NCBI GenBank assembly: GCA_903900705.1
Contig: CAIUOG010000074.1
Span: forward strand, 1 to 64,000
Length of the DNA stretch: 64,000 bases
Direction: 5' to 3'
Origin: an uncultured Acidobacteriia bacterium
Lineage (GTDB): Bacteria; Acidobacteriota; Terriglobia; Bryobacterales; Bryobacteraceae
Shown: piece after piece, positions 9,094 to 17,862 of the stretch
How the letters are laid out: every line of letters begins with the position of its first letter
Numbering within the stretch: the stretch's first letter is position 1
Translations under genes and position numbers: made by a program
Notes under the pieces: generated by a model
The model's input: the letters and a program-made list of their open reading frames with translations, nothing else
What the model was told of the DNA's origin: nothing
The model's database searches: none

Positions 9094-10104
9094 CTAGCTC
9101 AGCGCGGAACGCAGGTACTCCATACACTTGGTGACTTCCTCGACAGACGTCCCCATGCCCGGATACTCGTACTCCACGAAGGCCCGGATCGGCGATTTCA
9201 TGTCGCGCAGCAGCCGCAGAACCGGCTTAATCGGAGTATCGCCATCGCCAAAGGGCTCATTGACGCCATCCTTGTTGCGCCGATCTTTCACGTGAAGATG
9301 CGTGATCATCTCGTGGTTTTCTTTGATGTAATCCACCGCGTCGTAATTGGCCGCCGTGAAGTGGCCGATATCCAGATTGACCCGCATGTACTTCGACATC
9401 GCCAGTGCTTTCGCAAAACTCTCCGGCGACCCGAACTGATTCGGATCCAACACATTGGCATAGCCGTGAACCGCCACCCGGACCTTGTGCTTATCGGCAA
9501 ACGGCGCAACCTTCTGCGCCATGCTCAGCGTGGTGGAGGAAGCAATCAGGTCCACGCCCAGGGCCTTGGCCTGCAGGAAGCCGGCTTCGATTTCGTCATC
9601 CGTGAAGTCGGCGTTGAACCCCAGCGTATAGGCGAAGAGACTGATCCCGGCATCATCCAGCTTCTTTCGGATGGCCTGGTAATAAGACGCGGGCGTTTCG
9701 AGGCGGAATTTGCGAAGAGCCTCGCGGTCGGCCTTCCGCTGCGCCAGTTGCTCCGGAGTCGGAGGAGTCCTCGCGCCGCGCGCCACGCCGTAAGCGGGAC
9801 CGGATGCCGCGGGTTTCGCCGCACTTGCCGGCGCCGGCTCCAGATTCGGGGAGTAGAGTTCGATTTCGCCAATGCCGCACGCCGTCAGCGCCCGGATCAG
9901 ATCATCCATATTGTCTTTGCCCGGCGTGCGCGGCAGATCGCGGAAGCTGTACGTGATGGTGCCCAGATGCACGCCCGCCACCGTGGAATTGATCCGCGCG
10001 CACAGCGCTTCCGGAACGGAGGCGAATGGCAGGGTGGCGACGGGCAGGGCTGCGAGGGCGAGTTTTCCGAACTCTCTTCTGGATTGCTGCGACGCGAATG
10101 GCAT
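9094..10104 (-). CDS. Tat-exported sugar phosphate isomerase/epimerase-like TIM barrel
   Basis: 336 residues. Met at 10104 gives a Tat-type leader (S-R-R-E-F-G-K-L-A-L then ALPVATLPFASV), which supports this start over the longer frame. The barrel follows the AP-endonuclease-2/xylose-isomerase pattern: GVHLGTITYSFRDLP, GIGEIELYSPN, DLIASSTTLSMAQKVAPFADKHKVRVAVHGYAN, MRVNLDIGHFTAANYD, THLHVKDRRNKDG and RAFVEYEYPG. His, Asp and Glu metal ligands are therefore in place. An AKPAASGPAYGVARG linker is inserted after strand 2. Similar exported epimerase-like proteins are common in acidobacteria and planctomycetes; substrate unknown. Confidence 0.8.
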   Translation of the reverse strand: MPFASQQSRREFGKLALAALPVATLPFASVPEALCARINSTVAGVHLGTITYSFRDLPRTPGKDNMDDLIRALTACGIGEIELYSPNLEPAPASAAKPAASGPAYGVARGARTPPTPEQLAQRKADREALRKFRLETPASYYQAIRKKLDDAGISLFAYTLGFNADFTDDEIEAGFLQAKALGVDLIASSTTLSMAQKVAPFADKHKVRVAVHGYANVLDPNQFGSPESFAKALAMSKYMRVNLDIGHFTAANYDAVDYIKENHEMITHLHVKDRRNKDGVNEPFGDGDTPIKPVLRLLRDMKSPIRAFVEYEYPGMGTSVEEVTKCMEYLRSALS

Positions 10105-10190
10105 GGGCGGTGGCTCCGAGTCACAGTATATATGGATCACGCCCGGCGGACGTTCACAGGCCCTCGCCACAAACTGTCGAAGATAATGGT

Positions 10191-11450
10191 GTGTTGCTGA
10201 AACTGACCGGCAGTCTACTCCTGTTCCTCGCCGCAGCCAACTCCGCCTTCGCCGGCGTGTGCCCGAATCCACCCATCCCTACCCTCGATATCAACGGCAT
10301 CCCTGCCGATGTCTGCATTCCCGCCGGCTTCAAAGACCTGACCATCGACTTCTTCGACGACTATTCCTGGCGCGCCTTCCTCGCCGACGTGAAGCCCCGC
10401 ACGCCCCATGGGCCCCTCGAATTCGAGACCTACCATCCGCTCTGGGAAGTTTTCCATGAGGATGGCAGCGCGCCATCCCTTGCCGCCAGTGCCAACGCCT
10501 GTTCGGCCAAAACCGCGCCCGGCGACGTCGTGCTGGCCTCGTTTTCCGGCTTCCACGACATCGGCCAGGCGGCGGACGGCTCTCTGCTCGGCCCCCTCGT
10601 CGCACAGAACGGTCGCTACGTCCGCTATCTGACCGGCTACAACGAGATCGCCTACCAGCACATTCTCAAAAACAAGTGGTATCTGCGCAGCAACCTGCCG
10701 GAAGTCCCTGTCCCCCGCCCCCCGGTGCCGCCAGTGCAGCTTCCCGATGGCGCCGTGATCGTGAAATCCGCGTGGGTCGAGATGACAGGATTTTCCGAAG
10801 CCCGGCGCAAACGCTTTTACACGCGCACCGCGATCGTGAAAGACCCCGATACCGGCAAGTGCTCCGCCCAGGTAGTCGGATTAGTCGGCCTCCACATTGT
10901 CCAAAAGACGCCGAGCCGCCCCCAATGGATCTGGAGTTCCTTCGAACAGGTGGACAGCGTGCCCCCCGCCGAACCCGGGACTTCCGGCCCATTCACCTTC
11001 CACGACGGCGCCGCCACACCCATGCCCGCCACAAATCCACTGAACCTGGTGCCCCTGGCGAAACAGCCCGCGACACCCTACAACGTGGTTCGCTCCCCAA
11101 AGTCGCCCATTCACCCCCAGACCGCCGGAACAAACCACAAATACCGCGAACTTCTCGCCGGCAGTGTCTGGCAAAACTACCAGCTCGTCATGACTCAGTG
11201 GCCTCTGGCGCCCGGCGACCAGTCCCTGCCGGTCGCAGCCTCCCAGGCCGGCGACATTTTTGAGACATTCCCCGGCGAGGGCGCAACCTCCGCCTTCGCC
11301 AACATGACCATGGAGACTTTCAACCAAAGCCGCCCCGCCCAGGGTTGCATGAACTGCCACAATCGCGCACGCCTGACTGCGGATTTCATGTGGTCCGTCG
11401 TCATGCACGCCTATCCGGCGAAGATCGTTCTGCCGGCTCCAGCCAAATAG
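10191..11450 (+). CDS. Exported protein with single C-terminal CXXCH haem motif
   Basis: About 419 residues. GTG 10191 (or TTG 10194) gives a clean signal peptide, LKLTGSLLLFLAAANSAFA; earlier in-frame ATGs would overlap the divergent epimerase. The mature protein has a DDYSWRAFLADVKP segment near the start and long Pro-rich loops. It ends with GCMNCHNRARLTADFMWSVVMHAYP, a c-type haem attachment motif within 40 residues of the end. Periplasmic proteins with this 'CHN...DF.W' tail occur in other soil bacteria without a known role. One haem is possible; no cytochrome c maturation genes are near. Confidence 0.65.
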   Translation: MLLKLTGSLLLFLAAANSAFAGVCPNPPIPTLDINGIPADVCIPAGFKDLTIDFFDDYSWRAFLADVKPRTPHGPLEFETYHPLWEVFHEDGSAPSLAASANACSAKTAPGDVVLASFSGFHDIGQAADGSLLGPLVAQNGRYVRYLTGYNEIAYQHILKNKWYLRSNLPEVPVPRPPVPPVQLPDGAVIVKSAWVEMTGFSEARRKRFYTRTAIVKDPDTGKCSAQVVGLVGLHIVQKTPSRPQWIWSSFEQVDSVPPAEPGTSGPFTFHDGAATPMPATNPLNLVPLAKQPATPYNVVRSPKSPIHPQTAGTNHKYRELLAGSVWQNYQLVMTQWPLAPGDQSLPVAASQAGDIFETFPGEGATSAFANMTMETFNQSRPAQGCMNCHNRARLTADFMWSVVMHAYPAKIVLPAPAK

Positions 11451-11518
11451 GCAGAGCGACCTGGATCCCGGCGTCCTGGAATCGCACCACGAAAAGTTGT
11501 TTGCCGGCACACCACGCG

Positions 11519-11527
11519 TGCTATAAT
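11519..11527 (+). promoter_or_regulatory. Extended -10 promoter for the Oar-like receptor gene
   Basis: TG-n-TATAAT, a perfect extended -10 element. The best -35 is TTGTTT at 11497-11502 with a long 19-bp spacer. Transcription would start near 11534 and leave an untranslated leader of about 170 nt before the ATG at 11708. I see no recognisable riboswitch in that leader; an AGGGG ribosome site precedes the start. Confidence 0.7.
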
Positions 11528-11707
11528 TTCAAAATCATCGAGTTAGTGTAGTCGTTAGCTCGTTACTTAAGGACCCAGGAACCCGCCACCTGTCTGTGCG
11601 GCCCCTCCCCTCGTAAGTCTCCTGGACCGTCCTCGACCCTGTTTGTCCCTTTGTAATTTCGCTTCACCTCGTTACCGGGGAAAAAATTCGAAAGGGGTAA
11701 ATTTTTC

Positions 11708-14700
11708 ATGCTCAGCACTTTGTTGCTTCCATCTCTCAGTCGGGGTTTAAACCGCAGTCTGCGCCATCTGCCGCTCGCGCTGCTTGCCCTGACCGCCGGA
11801 GCCTTCTCGGCTTACGGTCAATCCTTCTACGGAACACTTCGGGGAACCGTCGTGGACCCCAATGGTGGCGCCATCGCGACCGCCAAAGTCACGCTCGTCA
11901 ATGAAGGCACCTCCGAACCGCGCTCCACCGTGACCGCATCGGCCGGCGAATTCGTCTTCAGCGAAGTGAATCCCTCCACCTACTCCGTTCTGGTGGAGTC
12001 TCCCGGCTTCAAGAAACTGGAGCGCAAGGGCATTATTCTCGGCACCCAGCAGCAGATTTCTCTCGATCTCAAGATGGAAGTCGGCCAGGTTTCCGAAAGC
12101 GTTCAGGTCACCGAATCCGCGCCGCTGATCGAGGCAGCCACTGCCTCTCAGGGCCAGGTTCTGGATAACCAGAAACTCTCTGATCTGCCGAACCTCGGTC
12201 GCAACCCGTTCATGATGTCGAAACTGGCTGCGAACGTCATCCCGGTCGGCAACCCCGCCTACAACCGCATGGAAGACCAGTCCGGTTCCTCCTCCATCTC
12301 CATCGCCGGCGGCCCCGTCCGCGGCAATAACTATCTGATCGACGGTGTACCGATCACGGACTCCGCCAACCGCGCCATCATCATCCCGACGCTGGAAGCC
12401 GTCCAGGAAGTGAAAGTCCAGGCCAACACCTACGATGCCGAAATGGCCCGTACCGGTGGCGGCATGTTCAACACCCTCATGAAGTCCGGCGGCAACGATT
12501 ACCACGGCAGTCTCTACGGCCACATTCGCCGCACCGCCATGGACGCCAACAGCTTCTTCAGCAACGCCGCGGGCGTACCCATTACCGACCAGCCGAACTC
12601 CACCTGGGGCGCAAGCTTCGGCGGCAAGGTCTGGATTCCGAAACTGTACGACGGCAAGAACCGCACCTTCTTCTACCTCGGCTACGAACACTACGACGAC
12701 AAACAGTCGGCCTCGTCCGTGTTCAATGCACCGACCGCCGCCCAGAAAGCGGGCGACTTCTCCGGCGCGGGTAACCCGATCATCTACAACCCGCTCTCCG
12801 GCGCGACCCGCACCCCCTTCCCGAACAACATCATCCCCACCAGCATGCAGAACCCGGTCGGCATGGCCCTCGCCAGCAACTTCCAGGCTCCGCAGACCAC
12901 GCCTGCTTCTTACGGCGCCTATGACATCACCGGTTCGGCCACCCTGCCCGCTCGCGCCGCCCAGTACACCGGCAAGCTGGATGAGGACTTCACCTCGTGG
13001 TGGCGCGCCAGCATCAGCTACCTTCGCTACTTCTCGCTCGAACCGGGCAACACCTGGTTTCCGACCGCTTCCACTCCGGAAGGCTGGCGTCTTCTGCGCC
13101 GGGTGGACGCGACCCAGATCAACAACACCATCACCATCAACCCGACCACCGTTATGGCGGTTCGCTACGGCTTTAATCGCTTCCCGAACTACAGCTACAA
13201 CGTGAGTCAGGGCTATAACCTCGCCAGCCTCGGCTATTCCCCGTCGTTTGTCTCCCAGATCCCGGTTGCGAAAGCCCAGTTCCCGTACGTTTCGATGACC
13301 AACCTCTACTCCCTCGGAGTCAACGACAACAACTCCTTCGTCGATCTGGCATCGAATAACTTCTCCACCAGCGTCGCGAAGTACATGGGTCGCCACAGCC
13401 TGAAAGCCGGCTTTGACTATCGCAAGATTAAGGCCGCCGGTAACGACTTCAATGACGCCGAAGGCAACCTCAGCTTCAACGGCATCTTCACCAAATCCGC
13501 CGTCACCGGCGGCGGCACCGGCGGAGCCGATCTGGCCGATATGCTGCTGGGCTATCCCTCCAGCGGTAATATCTATACCTCCACCAAGCTGTTCGAATAT
13601 TCGAACTACTACGGCGCGTACATTCAGGATGACTTCCGCTTCAACTCCAAGCTGACCATCAACGCCGGTCTTCGCTGGGAACATGAATCGGGCCTGAAGG
13701 AAAACAACAACGGCATCGTGGTGAACTTCGACGGCACCATGGCGAATCCGCTCGCCGCCGGCGTCACCGGCATCTCGCCCAAGGGCGCGATCATCTATGC
13801 GAACGGCAGCAACACCGCCGCCGGTCATCCGTACAGCAGCAAGTGGGGTCCCCGCGTCGGCCTCGCCTACACGCTGAATTCGAAGACGGTTCTGCGCGCC
13901 GGCTACGGCATCTTCTTCGCGCCGCAGTATGCGCTCGGCTCGCCCATCGCCACCGTCGGCTACAACCAGACCACCACCTATATCGCGTCTACCAACAACA
14001 ACGTGACGCCGGATCACTCGCTCACCAACCCCTATCCGACGGGCATCATTCAGCCGGTAGGCAACTCGCTCGGCACCTCCACCGGCATCGGCCAGAGCTT
14101 CACCCTCGTCGACCCGCATGCCCGTTCGCCCTACGTGGAACAGTTCTCGTTCGACGTGCAGCGCGAACTGCCCTTCGGCATCGCGGCCGAAGTCGGCTTC
14201 GTTGGTTCCAAGTCCGCTCACCTGAGCCTCGGCTCCACGTCGCTCAACGGCAACGCACTGAACCCCAGCCTGCTCTCCATGGGCTCGGCTCTCACGCAAG
14301 CCGTCCCCAATCCGTTCTTCGGTCATGGCGGCGCGGGTGTCGTCGGAACCGCCAATGTGCAGGCTTCCCAGCTGCTGCTGCCTTATCCGACCTACGGAAC
14401 CATCAGCTACCAGTTCAACGACAACAACAAGGCCGTCTATGACTCGATGATCCTGAAGGCCCAGAAGCGCATGGGCAACGGCATCACCCTGCTGAGCTCC
14501 GTGACCTGGTCCCGTACCCGTGACGAATCGGGCGGCGGCGTCGGCAACACCCTGAACTCGGGCGCGAAGGGCCCGCAGAACCCCTACAACCTGGCTGCGG
14601 AATACTCCTTCTCCAACATCGATTCCCCGTGGCGCTGGTCGACCTCCCTCTCTTACCAGCTGCCCTTCGGCACCGGTAAGGCCATGCTCAACAACGGCAA

Positions 14701-15175
14701 GGCGCTGAACTATGTCGTCGGCGGCTGGAGCATCAACACCGTCTCTATCTTCCAGACCGGCTTCCCGCTGCAGATCTCCCAGTCGACGAATTACAACTCG
14801 TCGTTTGGTTACGCCAATCAGCGCCCGAACGCGACCGGTATCTCGCCGTTCACTTCGGGCAGCCTGGAACAGCGCCTGAACAACTACATCAACCCGGCCG
14901 CTTTCTCGACCGCTCCGCAGTTCACGTTCGGCAACCTCAGCCGCACCATCGACATGCGTGGCCCGGGACAGGTCAACTGGGACATGTCGCTCTTCAAGGA
15001 CTTCCTCCTGAAGGAAAAAGTGAAGGCGCAGTTCCGTGCCGAAGCACTCAACGCCATGAACACTCCGCTCTTCTACGGACCGAACACCACGTTCGGCAGC
15101 AGCTCGTTCGGGAAGATCACCTCACAGGCGAACTTCTCGCGGCAGCTGCAGCTGGCGCTTCGGTTCTCGTTCTAG
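11708..15175 (+). CDS. Oar-like TonB-dependent receptor family protein
   Basis: 1155 residues. A leader (about residues 1-38, ending AYGQ) is followed by a carboxypeptidase-regulatory-like Ig domain (GTLRGTVVDPNGGAIATAKVTL, with YSVLVESPGFKKLE). A plug-like region has GGPVRGNNYLIDGVPITDSANRA and a long beta-barrel ends in a terminal Phe (LQLALRFSF), the usual Bam recognition end. This architecture is greatly expanded in Acidobacteria, which use such proteins in the outer membrane for uptake or adhesion. No ExbB/ExbD/TonB genes are here and the ligand is unknown. Strong extended -10 promoter and terminator make it a single-gene unit. Confidence 0.88.
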   Translation: MLSTLLLPSLSRGLNRSLRHLPLALLALTAGAFSAYGQSFYGTLRGTVVDPNGGAIATAKVTLVNEGTSEPRSTVTASAGEFVFSEVNPSTYSVLVESPGFKKLERKGIILGTQQQISLDLKMEVGQVSESVQVTESAPLIEAATASQGQVLDNQKLSDLPNLGRNPFMMSKLAANVIPVGNPAYNRMEDQSGSSSISIAGGPVRGNNYLIDGVPITDSANRAIIIPTLEAVQEVKVQANTYDAEMARTGGGMFNTLMKSGGNDYHGSLYGHIRRTAMDANSFFSNAAGVPITDQPNSTWGASFGGKVWIPKLYDGKNRTFFYLGYEHYDDKQSASSVFNAPTAAQKAGDFSGAGNPIIYNPLSGATRTPFPNNIIPTSMQNPVGMALASNFQAPQTTPASYGAYDITGSATLPARAAQYTGKLDEDFTSWWRASISYLRYFSLEPGNTWFPTASTPEGWRLLRRVDATQINNTITINPTTVMAVRYGFNRFPNYSYNVSQGYNLASLGYSPSFVSQIPVAKAQFPYVSMTNLYSLGVNDNNSFVDLASNNFSTSVAKYMGRHSLKAGFDYRKIKAAGNDFNDAEGNLSFNGIFTKSAVTGGGTGGADLADMLLGYPSSGNIYTSTKLFEYSNYYGAYIQDDFRFNSKLTINAGLRWEHESGLKENNNGIVVNFDGTMANPLAAGVTGISPKGAIIYANGSNTAAGHPYSSKWGPRVGLAYTLNSKTVLRAGYGIFFAPQYALGSPIATVGYNQTTTYIASTNNNVTPDHSLTNPYPTGIIQPVGNSLGTSTGIGQSFTLVDPHARSPYVEQFSFDVQRELPFGIAAEVGFVGSKSAHLSLGSTSLNGNALNPSLLSMGSALTQAVPNPFFGHGGAGVVGTANVQASQLLLPYPTYGTISYQFNDNNKAVYDSMILKAQKRMGNGITLLSSVTWSRTRDESGGGVGNTLNSGAKGPQNPYNLAAEYSFSNIDSPWRWSTSLSYQLPFGTGKAMLNNGKALNYVVGGWSINTVSIFQTGFPLQISQSTNYNSSFGYANQRPNATGISPFTSGSLEQRLNNYINPAAFSTAPQFTFGNLSRTIDMRGPGQVNWDMSLFKDFLLKEKVKAQFRAEALNAMNTPLFYGPNTTFGSSSFGKITSQANFSRQLQLALRFSF

Positions 15176-15195
15176 GAACGGGTCCACCCTCAACC

Positions 15196-15238
15196 AAAGG
15201 GCGTCCTCTCCGGGAAACCGGGGAGGACGCCTTTTTTT
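15196..15238 (+). terminator. Intrinsic terminator after the Oar-like receptor
   Basis: 14-bp stem (15200-15213 with 15218-15231, one G-U pair), GAAA loop, then seven T residues. It stands between the receptor and the convergent DinB gene. In the opposite direction only CTTT follows, so its leftward strength is doubtful. Confidence 0.92.
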
Positions 15239-15241
15239 CGG

Positions 15242-15766
15242 TCAACTCAAATACCGCTCGCGCAGGATCGCCTGATGATGCAGTTCATGTCCCGCAATAA
15301 TGTAAGCCAGAGCCCGCGCTGACACCGGGTTTCCGCTGGCGATCCCGCGATTCGGCCACACCTCCGACGGCAGATTCCGCAACAACGACAGCGTCGCTTC
15401 CCGCACCGTCCGAAACTCTTCGACGTGCGCCTCCCACGGGACTTCGTCGGCGCGCGCGGCGCCAGCTGCATCGTCCTGATCCATGCCCGGCAACGCGCTG
15501 TCAAAGCCGCGCGCAAACCAGTAGGCGCGGAAAAGCATCACCCGTTCCGTGTCCGTGATGTGATTCAGCACCTGCCGGATCGACCACTTCCCTTCGGCAT
15601 ACCGGTACAGGGACTTCTCCGGAGAAATGCCGCGATACAGTTCAATCGAAGGCGCCAGCTGAGCCGCGAGAACCTCCACAATATCCCCGTCCGGTACAAG
15701 CCTGATATAGGTGTCGTAATACTGCGCCGCTTCGTCCGAAGCGGGTCTCGGGAAAGCCTGTTTCAT
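15242..15766 (-). CDS. DinB family protein
   Basis: 174 residues from Met at 15766. DinB/YfiT four-helix bundles bind a metal with three His. Here they are the His in KWSIRQVLNHITDTERVMLFRAYW (helix 2) and the C-terminal AGHELHHQAILRERYL pair, all present. Some relatives are bacillithiol- or mycothiol-dependent transferases, others are unknown. The frame extends upstream to 15955 but would overlap the divergent rhodanese gene, so the downstream Met was chosen. Its stop abuts the receptor terminator. Confidence 0.85.
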   Translation of the reverse strand: MKQAFPRPASDEAAQYYDTYIRLVPDGDIVEVLAAQLAPSIELYRGISPEKSLYRYAEGKWSIRQVLNHITDTERVMLFRAYWFARGFDSALPGMDQDDAAGAARADEVPWEAHVEEFRTVREATLSLLRNLPSEVWPNRGIASGNPVSARALAYIIAGHELHHQAILRERYLS

Positions 15767-15793
15767 CTCCTGATTATGCGCTAGACTTCCCGT

Positions 15794-16222
15794 ATGCGCC
15801 GTCTTGCCGGAACTCTCCTGTTGCTCTGTAGTCTTCTGCTCGCTGGCGATCCCTGGACTCAAAAAGACCTCATCCAGCCGAAGGCGGTCGCGGCAGACAT
15901 CCGGACACCCCTCCTCCTGCACGTTGGTTTCCCCGTCCTCTACCGGGCCTCGCACATTCCCGGTTCCGTCTACGCCGGTCCCGGCTCCAGGGCGGAGGGT
16001 ATCGAACTCCTGAAGAAGGCGGTTTCCGGACAGCCGAAGGACCGGCTGATCGTGCTCTACTGCGGCTGCTGTCCCTGGGAAAAATGTCCCAATATGCGGC
16101 CCGCATTCGCGGCCCTGCGCGACATGGGCTATACGAACGTTAAGGCAATGGTCGTTCCGGAAAACCTGAAGGCGGACTGGACCGATAAGGGCTATCCCAT
16201 CGAGAAAAGGGCTTCGGAATAG
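15794..16222 (+). CDS. Exported rhodanese-like domain protein
   Basis: 142 residues with a signal peptide (MRRLAGTLLLLCSLLLAG). The single domain has rhodanese features: a strand PLLLHVGFPVLYRASHIPGSVYAGPGS resembling the 'DvR.p.ey..gHIPGA' motif, and an active-site-like loop LYCGCCPWEKCPNMRPAFAALRDMGYTNVKAM. The loop has four Cys, more than usual, with the Y-C-G-C-C start. Sulfurtransferase or redox role in the periplasm is inferred. It starts 28 nt from the divergent DinB start, and the next gene begins 7 nt after its stop. Confidence 0.75.
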   Translation: MRRLAGTLLLLCSLLLAGDPWTQKDLIQPKAVAADIRTPLLLHVGFPVLYRASHIPGSVYAGPGSRAEGIELLKKAVSGQPKDRLIVLYCGCCPWEKCPNMRPAFAALRDMGYTNVKAMVVPENLKADWTDKGYPIEKRASE

Positions 16223-16228
16223 GCTGCG

Positions 16229-16609
16229 ATGCCCGCCACGGACTTTGCGGCGACTGCGTCGGTTCTGATTGCTTTACTCCGCCGCCATCAGGACAGGTTC
16301 ACCGTAAAGGAAGACTCGCCGGTAAGCTATTCCGTCAACACACGGATTCCCTCTCCGTTTCCACAACACAAGGGGCAGCCCCTCTGGTTCGGAGCGGTTC
16401 AAACCGGGAAGGCCTACGTGAGCTTCCATTTGATGCCGATCTACATGTGTCCCGAACTCTCCTCCGGCATCGCTCCCGGACTAAAGAAACACATGCAGGG
16501 CAAAAGCTGTTTCTCTTTCAGAACGGTCCCCGCCCCCGAGATACTGCGGCAACTGGAAGCCCTGACAGACGCAGCCGTCAACCTTTGGACGGAACGCCGA
16601 TGGATGTAA
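16229..16609 (+). CDS. Conserved hypothetical protein (126 aa, DUF1801-like)
   Basis: No signal peptide or membrane segment. The central region (AYVSFHLMPIYMCPELSSG then a KKHMQGKSCFSFRTV strand) looks like the small alpha/beta fold of DUF1801/YdhG-type proteins, in which K-x-x-x-x-G-K-x-x-x-x-F is conserved. Function unknown. It follows the rhodanese gene by 6 nt, suggesting co-transcription, and its last 32 nt overlap the end of the convergent ROK-family gene. Confidence 0.55.
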   Translation: MPATDFAATASVLIALLRRHQDRFTVKEDSPVSYSVNTRIPSPFPQHKGQPLWFGAVQTGKAYVSFHLMPIYMCPELSSGIAPGLKKHMQGKSCFSFRTVPAPEILRQLEALTDAAVNLWTERRWM

Positions 16610-17333
16610 GCGAAGCGACGACGCTTCCTTTTTCCCAGAGACGGAAACCACCTCGGAATGCATTGGAATTCGAACCGATGCGTATTCCCTGCGGCAGACC
16701 CTCGTACTTCTCTTCCTGAGGAATCGCCTCGTTCAGCGATTTCAGATCCAGCAGCCGTGCATTGCCGCCACCCAGCATCACATACTCCGCTTCCAGCGCA
16801 ACGCGGAGATGAGAAATCGTCAGCGCGACATGCCTGCGCCACTTCTTTTTCCCGAGCCGCAGCAACCCCCGCTGCCCGACGTAATCTTCGAAAGTCCGGC
16901 CTTTGCGATAAGGGAGATGGCCCAGTTCCATCGGTGCCAGAACGCCGTCCACAATCATGGAAGTTCCAAGGCCGGTACCAAAGCCGAGAAACAGCATCCG
17001 CCCGCCCTCGTAACTGCCGAGCGCCTGCATGGCCGCATCGTTGACAATCCGGACGGGGCACCCGAAAGCGGTCTCGAAATCAAACCCCACCCAGCCGGGC
17101 GCAAGATTGTGCGGCTCCGTCACCGGTTTCCCTCGAAACACAATGCCGGGATAGCCAATGGAAATGGCGGTAGGATTCCAGCCTGCGGTGGCCTTCCTGA
17201 CCTCGGCCACCATAAGAGATGCCGACATGGAAGGACCGGACGGGATCTTCAGCGGCTCGGCATGATGGGAGTCAATTGCCTTGACGTTGTTCCCCCCGAT
17301 ATCGAGAACGAGGATGTTCTGAGTCTTCTTCAC
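16578..17333 (-). CDS. ROK-family sugar kinase, polyphosphate-glucokinase-like
   Basis: 251 residues. Phosphate-binding loop LDIGGNNVKAI at residue 10, SIGYPGIV near 60, VNDAAMQALGSYEGG with the catalytic Asp near 98, a FLGFGTGLGTSMIVDG loop, then APMELGHLPYRKG. The last motif and the short length match actinobacterial polyphosphate/ATP glucokinases. They use polyphosphate or ATP to make glucose 6-phosphate. The zinc-binding Cys cluster of other ROK kinases is absent, as in that subgroup. GTG start. A polyphosphate kinase lies at the far end of the window; a metabolic link is inference. Confidence 0.75.
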   Translation of the reverse strand: MKKTQNILVLDIGGNNVKAIDSHHAEPLKIPSGPSMSASLMVAEVRKATAGWNPTAISIGYPGIVFRGKPVTEPHNLAPGWVGFDFETAFGCPVRIVNDAAMQALGSYEGGRMLFLGFGTGLGTSMIVDGVLAPMELGHLPYRKGRTFEDYVGQRGLLRLGKKKWRRHVALTISHLRVALEAEYVMLGGGNARLLDLKSLNEAIPQEEKYEGLPQGIRIGSNSNAFRGGFRLWEKGSVVASLTSIGVPSKG

Positions 17334-17361
17334 AGAATGACTTCATCTTAACCAGAAAACC

Positions 17362-17399
17362 AGTGAAGAAAACGGGGACGCGGAAATCCACGTCCCCCC
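17362..17399 (-). terminator. Intrinsic terminator of the porin/phosphate-binding operon
   Basis: On the minus strand a 10-bp stem (17388-17397 with 17374-17383, one G-U pair) with a 4-nt loop is followed by GTTTTCTTC. It starts just after the stop of the 146-aa binding protein, so it should end that operon before the ROK gene. Confidence 0.75.
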
Positions 17400-17403
17400 A
17401 TTC

Positions 17404-17844
17404 CTACTCGACAGCCTCGGCAAGCGAGACAACTTTCACCTGACTGGTGACATCCGCCGAACTCACCACACCAATGCCGCCCGGTACCAACTGGACAATC
17501 TGAACGATCGACTGGCTGGTCGGCATGCTCTTCGGCGCAGCGAGATTCTCTCCTTTAAACATGGCGTGAAGGAACCAGGCCGTGAACGCCGATTCATCCA
17601 TCCCGCAAAAACGGTGGAGAGCAATCTTCCGTTCCGGCTGTCCGGCGGGACCCAGCAGAACGGAAACGTCCGCGCCACCCTTCCATTTCGTTTGCTGCCC
17701 CAGCAACAGCTTTTTCATCTGCGCCGCCGTCATGCCGGAAACCGGATTCGACTTATTCACAATGATGACGGGCTCGGCGCTGCGGGCCGCTTCCGGCGCC
17801 AGTAACAGAAGCAGCCCAACAATGACTTTGATCAGGTCTTTCAC
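17404..17844 (-). CDS. Short phosphate-ABC-binding-like (PBP-like domain) exported protein
   Basis: 146 residues with a signal peptide (LIKVIVGLLLLLAPEAARSA). The rest is half of a PstS-like fold: PVIIVNKSNPVSGMTAAQMKKLLLGQQTKWKGG, HRFCGMDESAFTAWFLHAMFKG, then VQLVPGGIGVVSSADV. PstS itself is about twice as long, so this is the stand-alone single-domain version seen beside porins or sensor kinases in other bacteria. GTG start with GAGGAG ribosome site 7 nt upstream. It follows the porin gene by 18 nt and shares its terminator. Anion binding is likely; the ligand is not shown. Confidence 0.75.
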   Translation of the reverse strand: MKDLIKVIVGLLLLLAPEAARSAEPVIIVNKSNPVSGMTAAQMKKLLLGQQTKWKGGADVSVLLGPAGQPERKIALHRFCGMDESAFTAWFLHAMFKGENLAAPKSMPTSQSIVQIVQLVPGGIGVVSSADVTSQVKVVSLAEAVE

Positions 17845-17862
17845 AATGTTCTCCTCGGTCGA

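Noticed and set aside
11747-14326. An open minus-strand frame of 859 codons opposite the Oar-like receptor
   Set aside because: It mirrors the codon bias of the plus-strand gene, gives a composition rich in Gly/Val/Arg with no domain, and has no ribosome site; the plus strand carries a clear signal peptide, plug and barrel.
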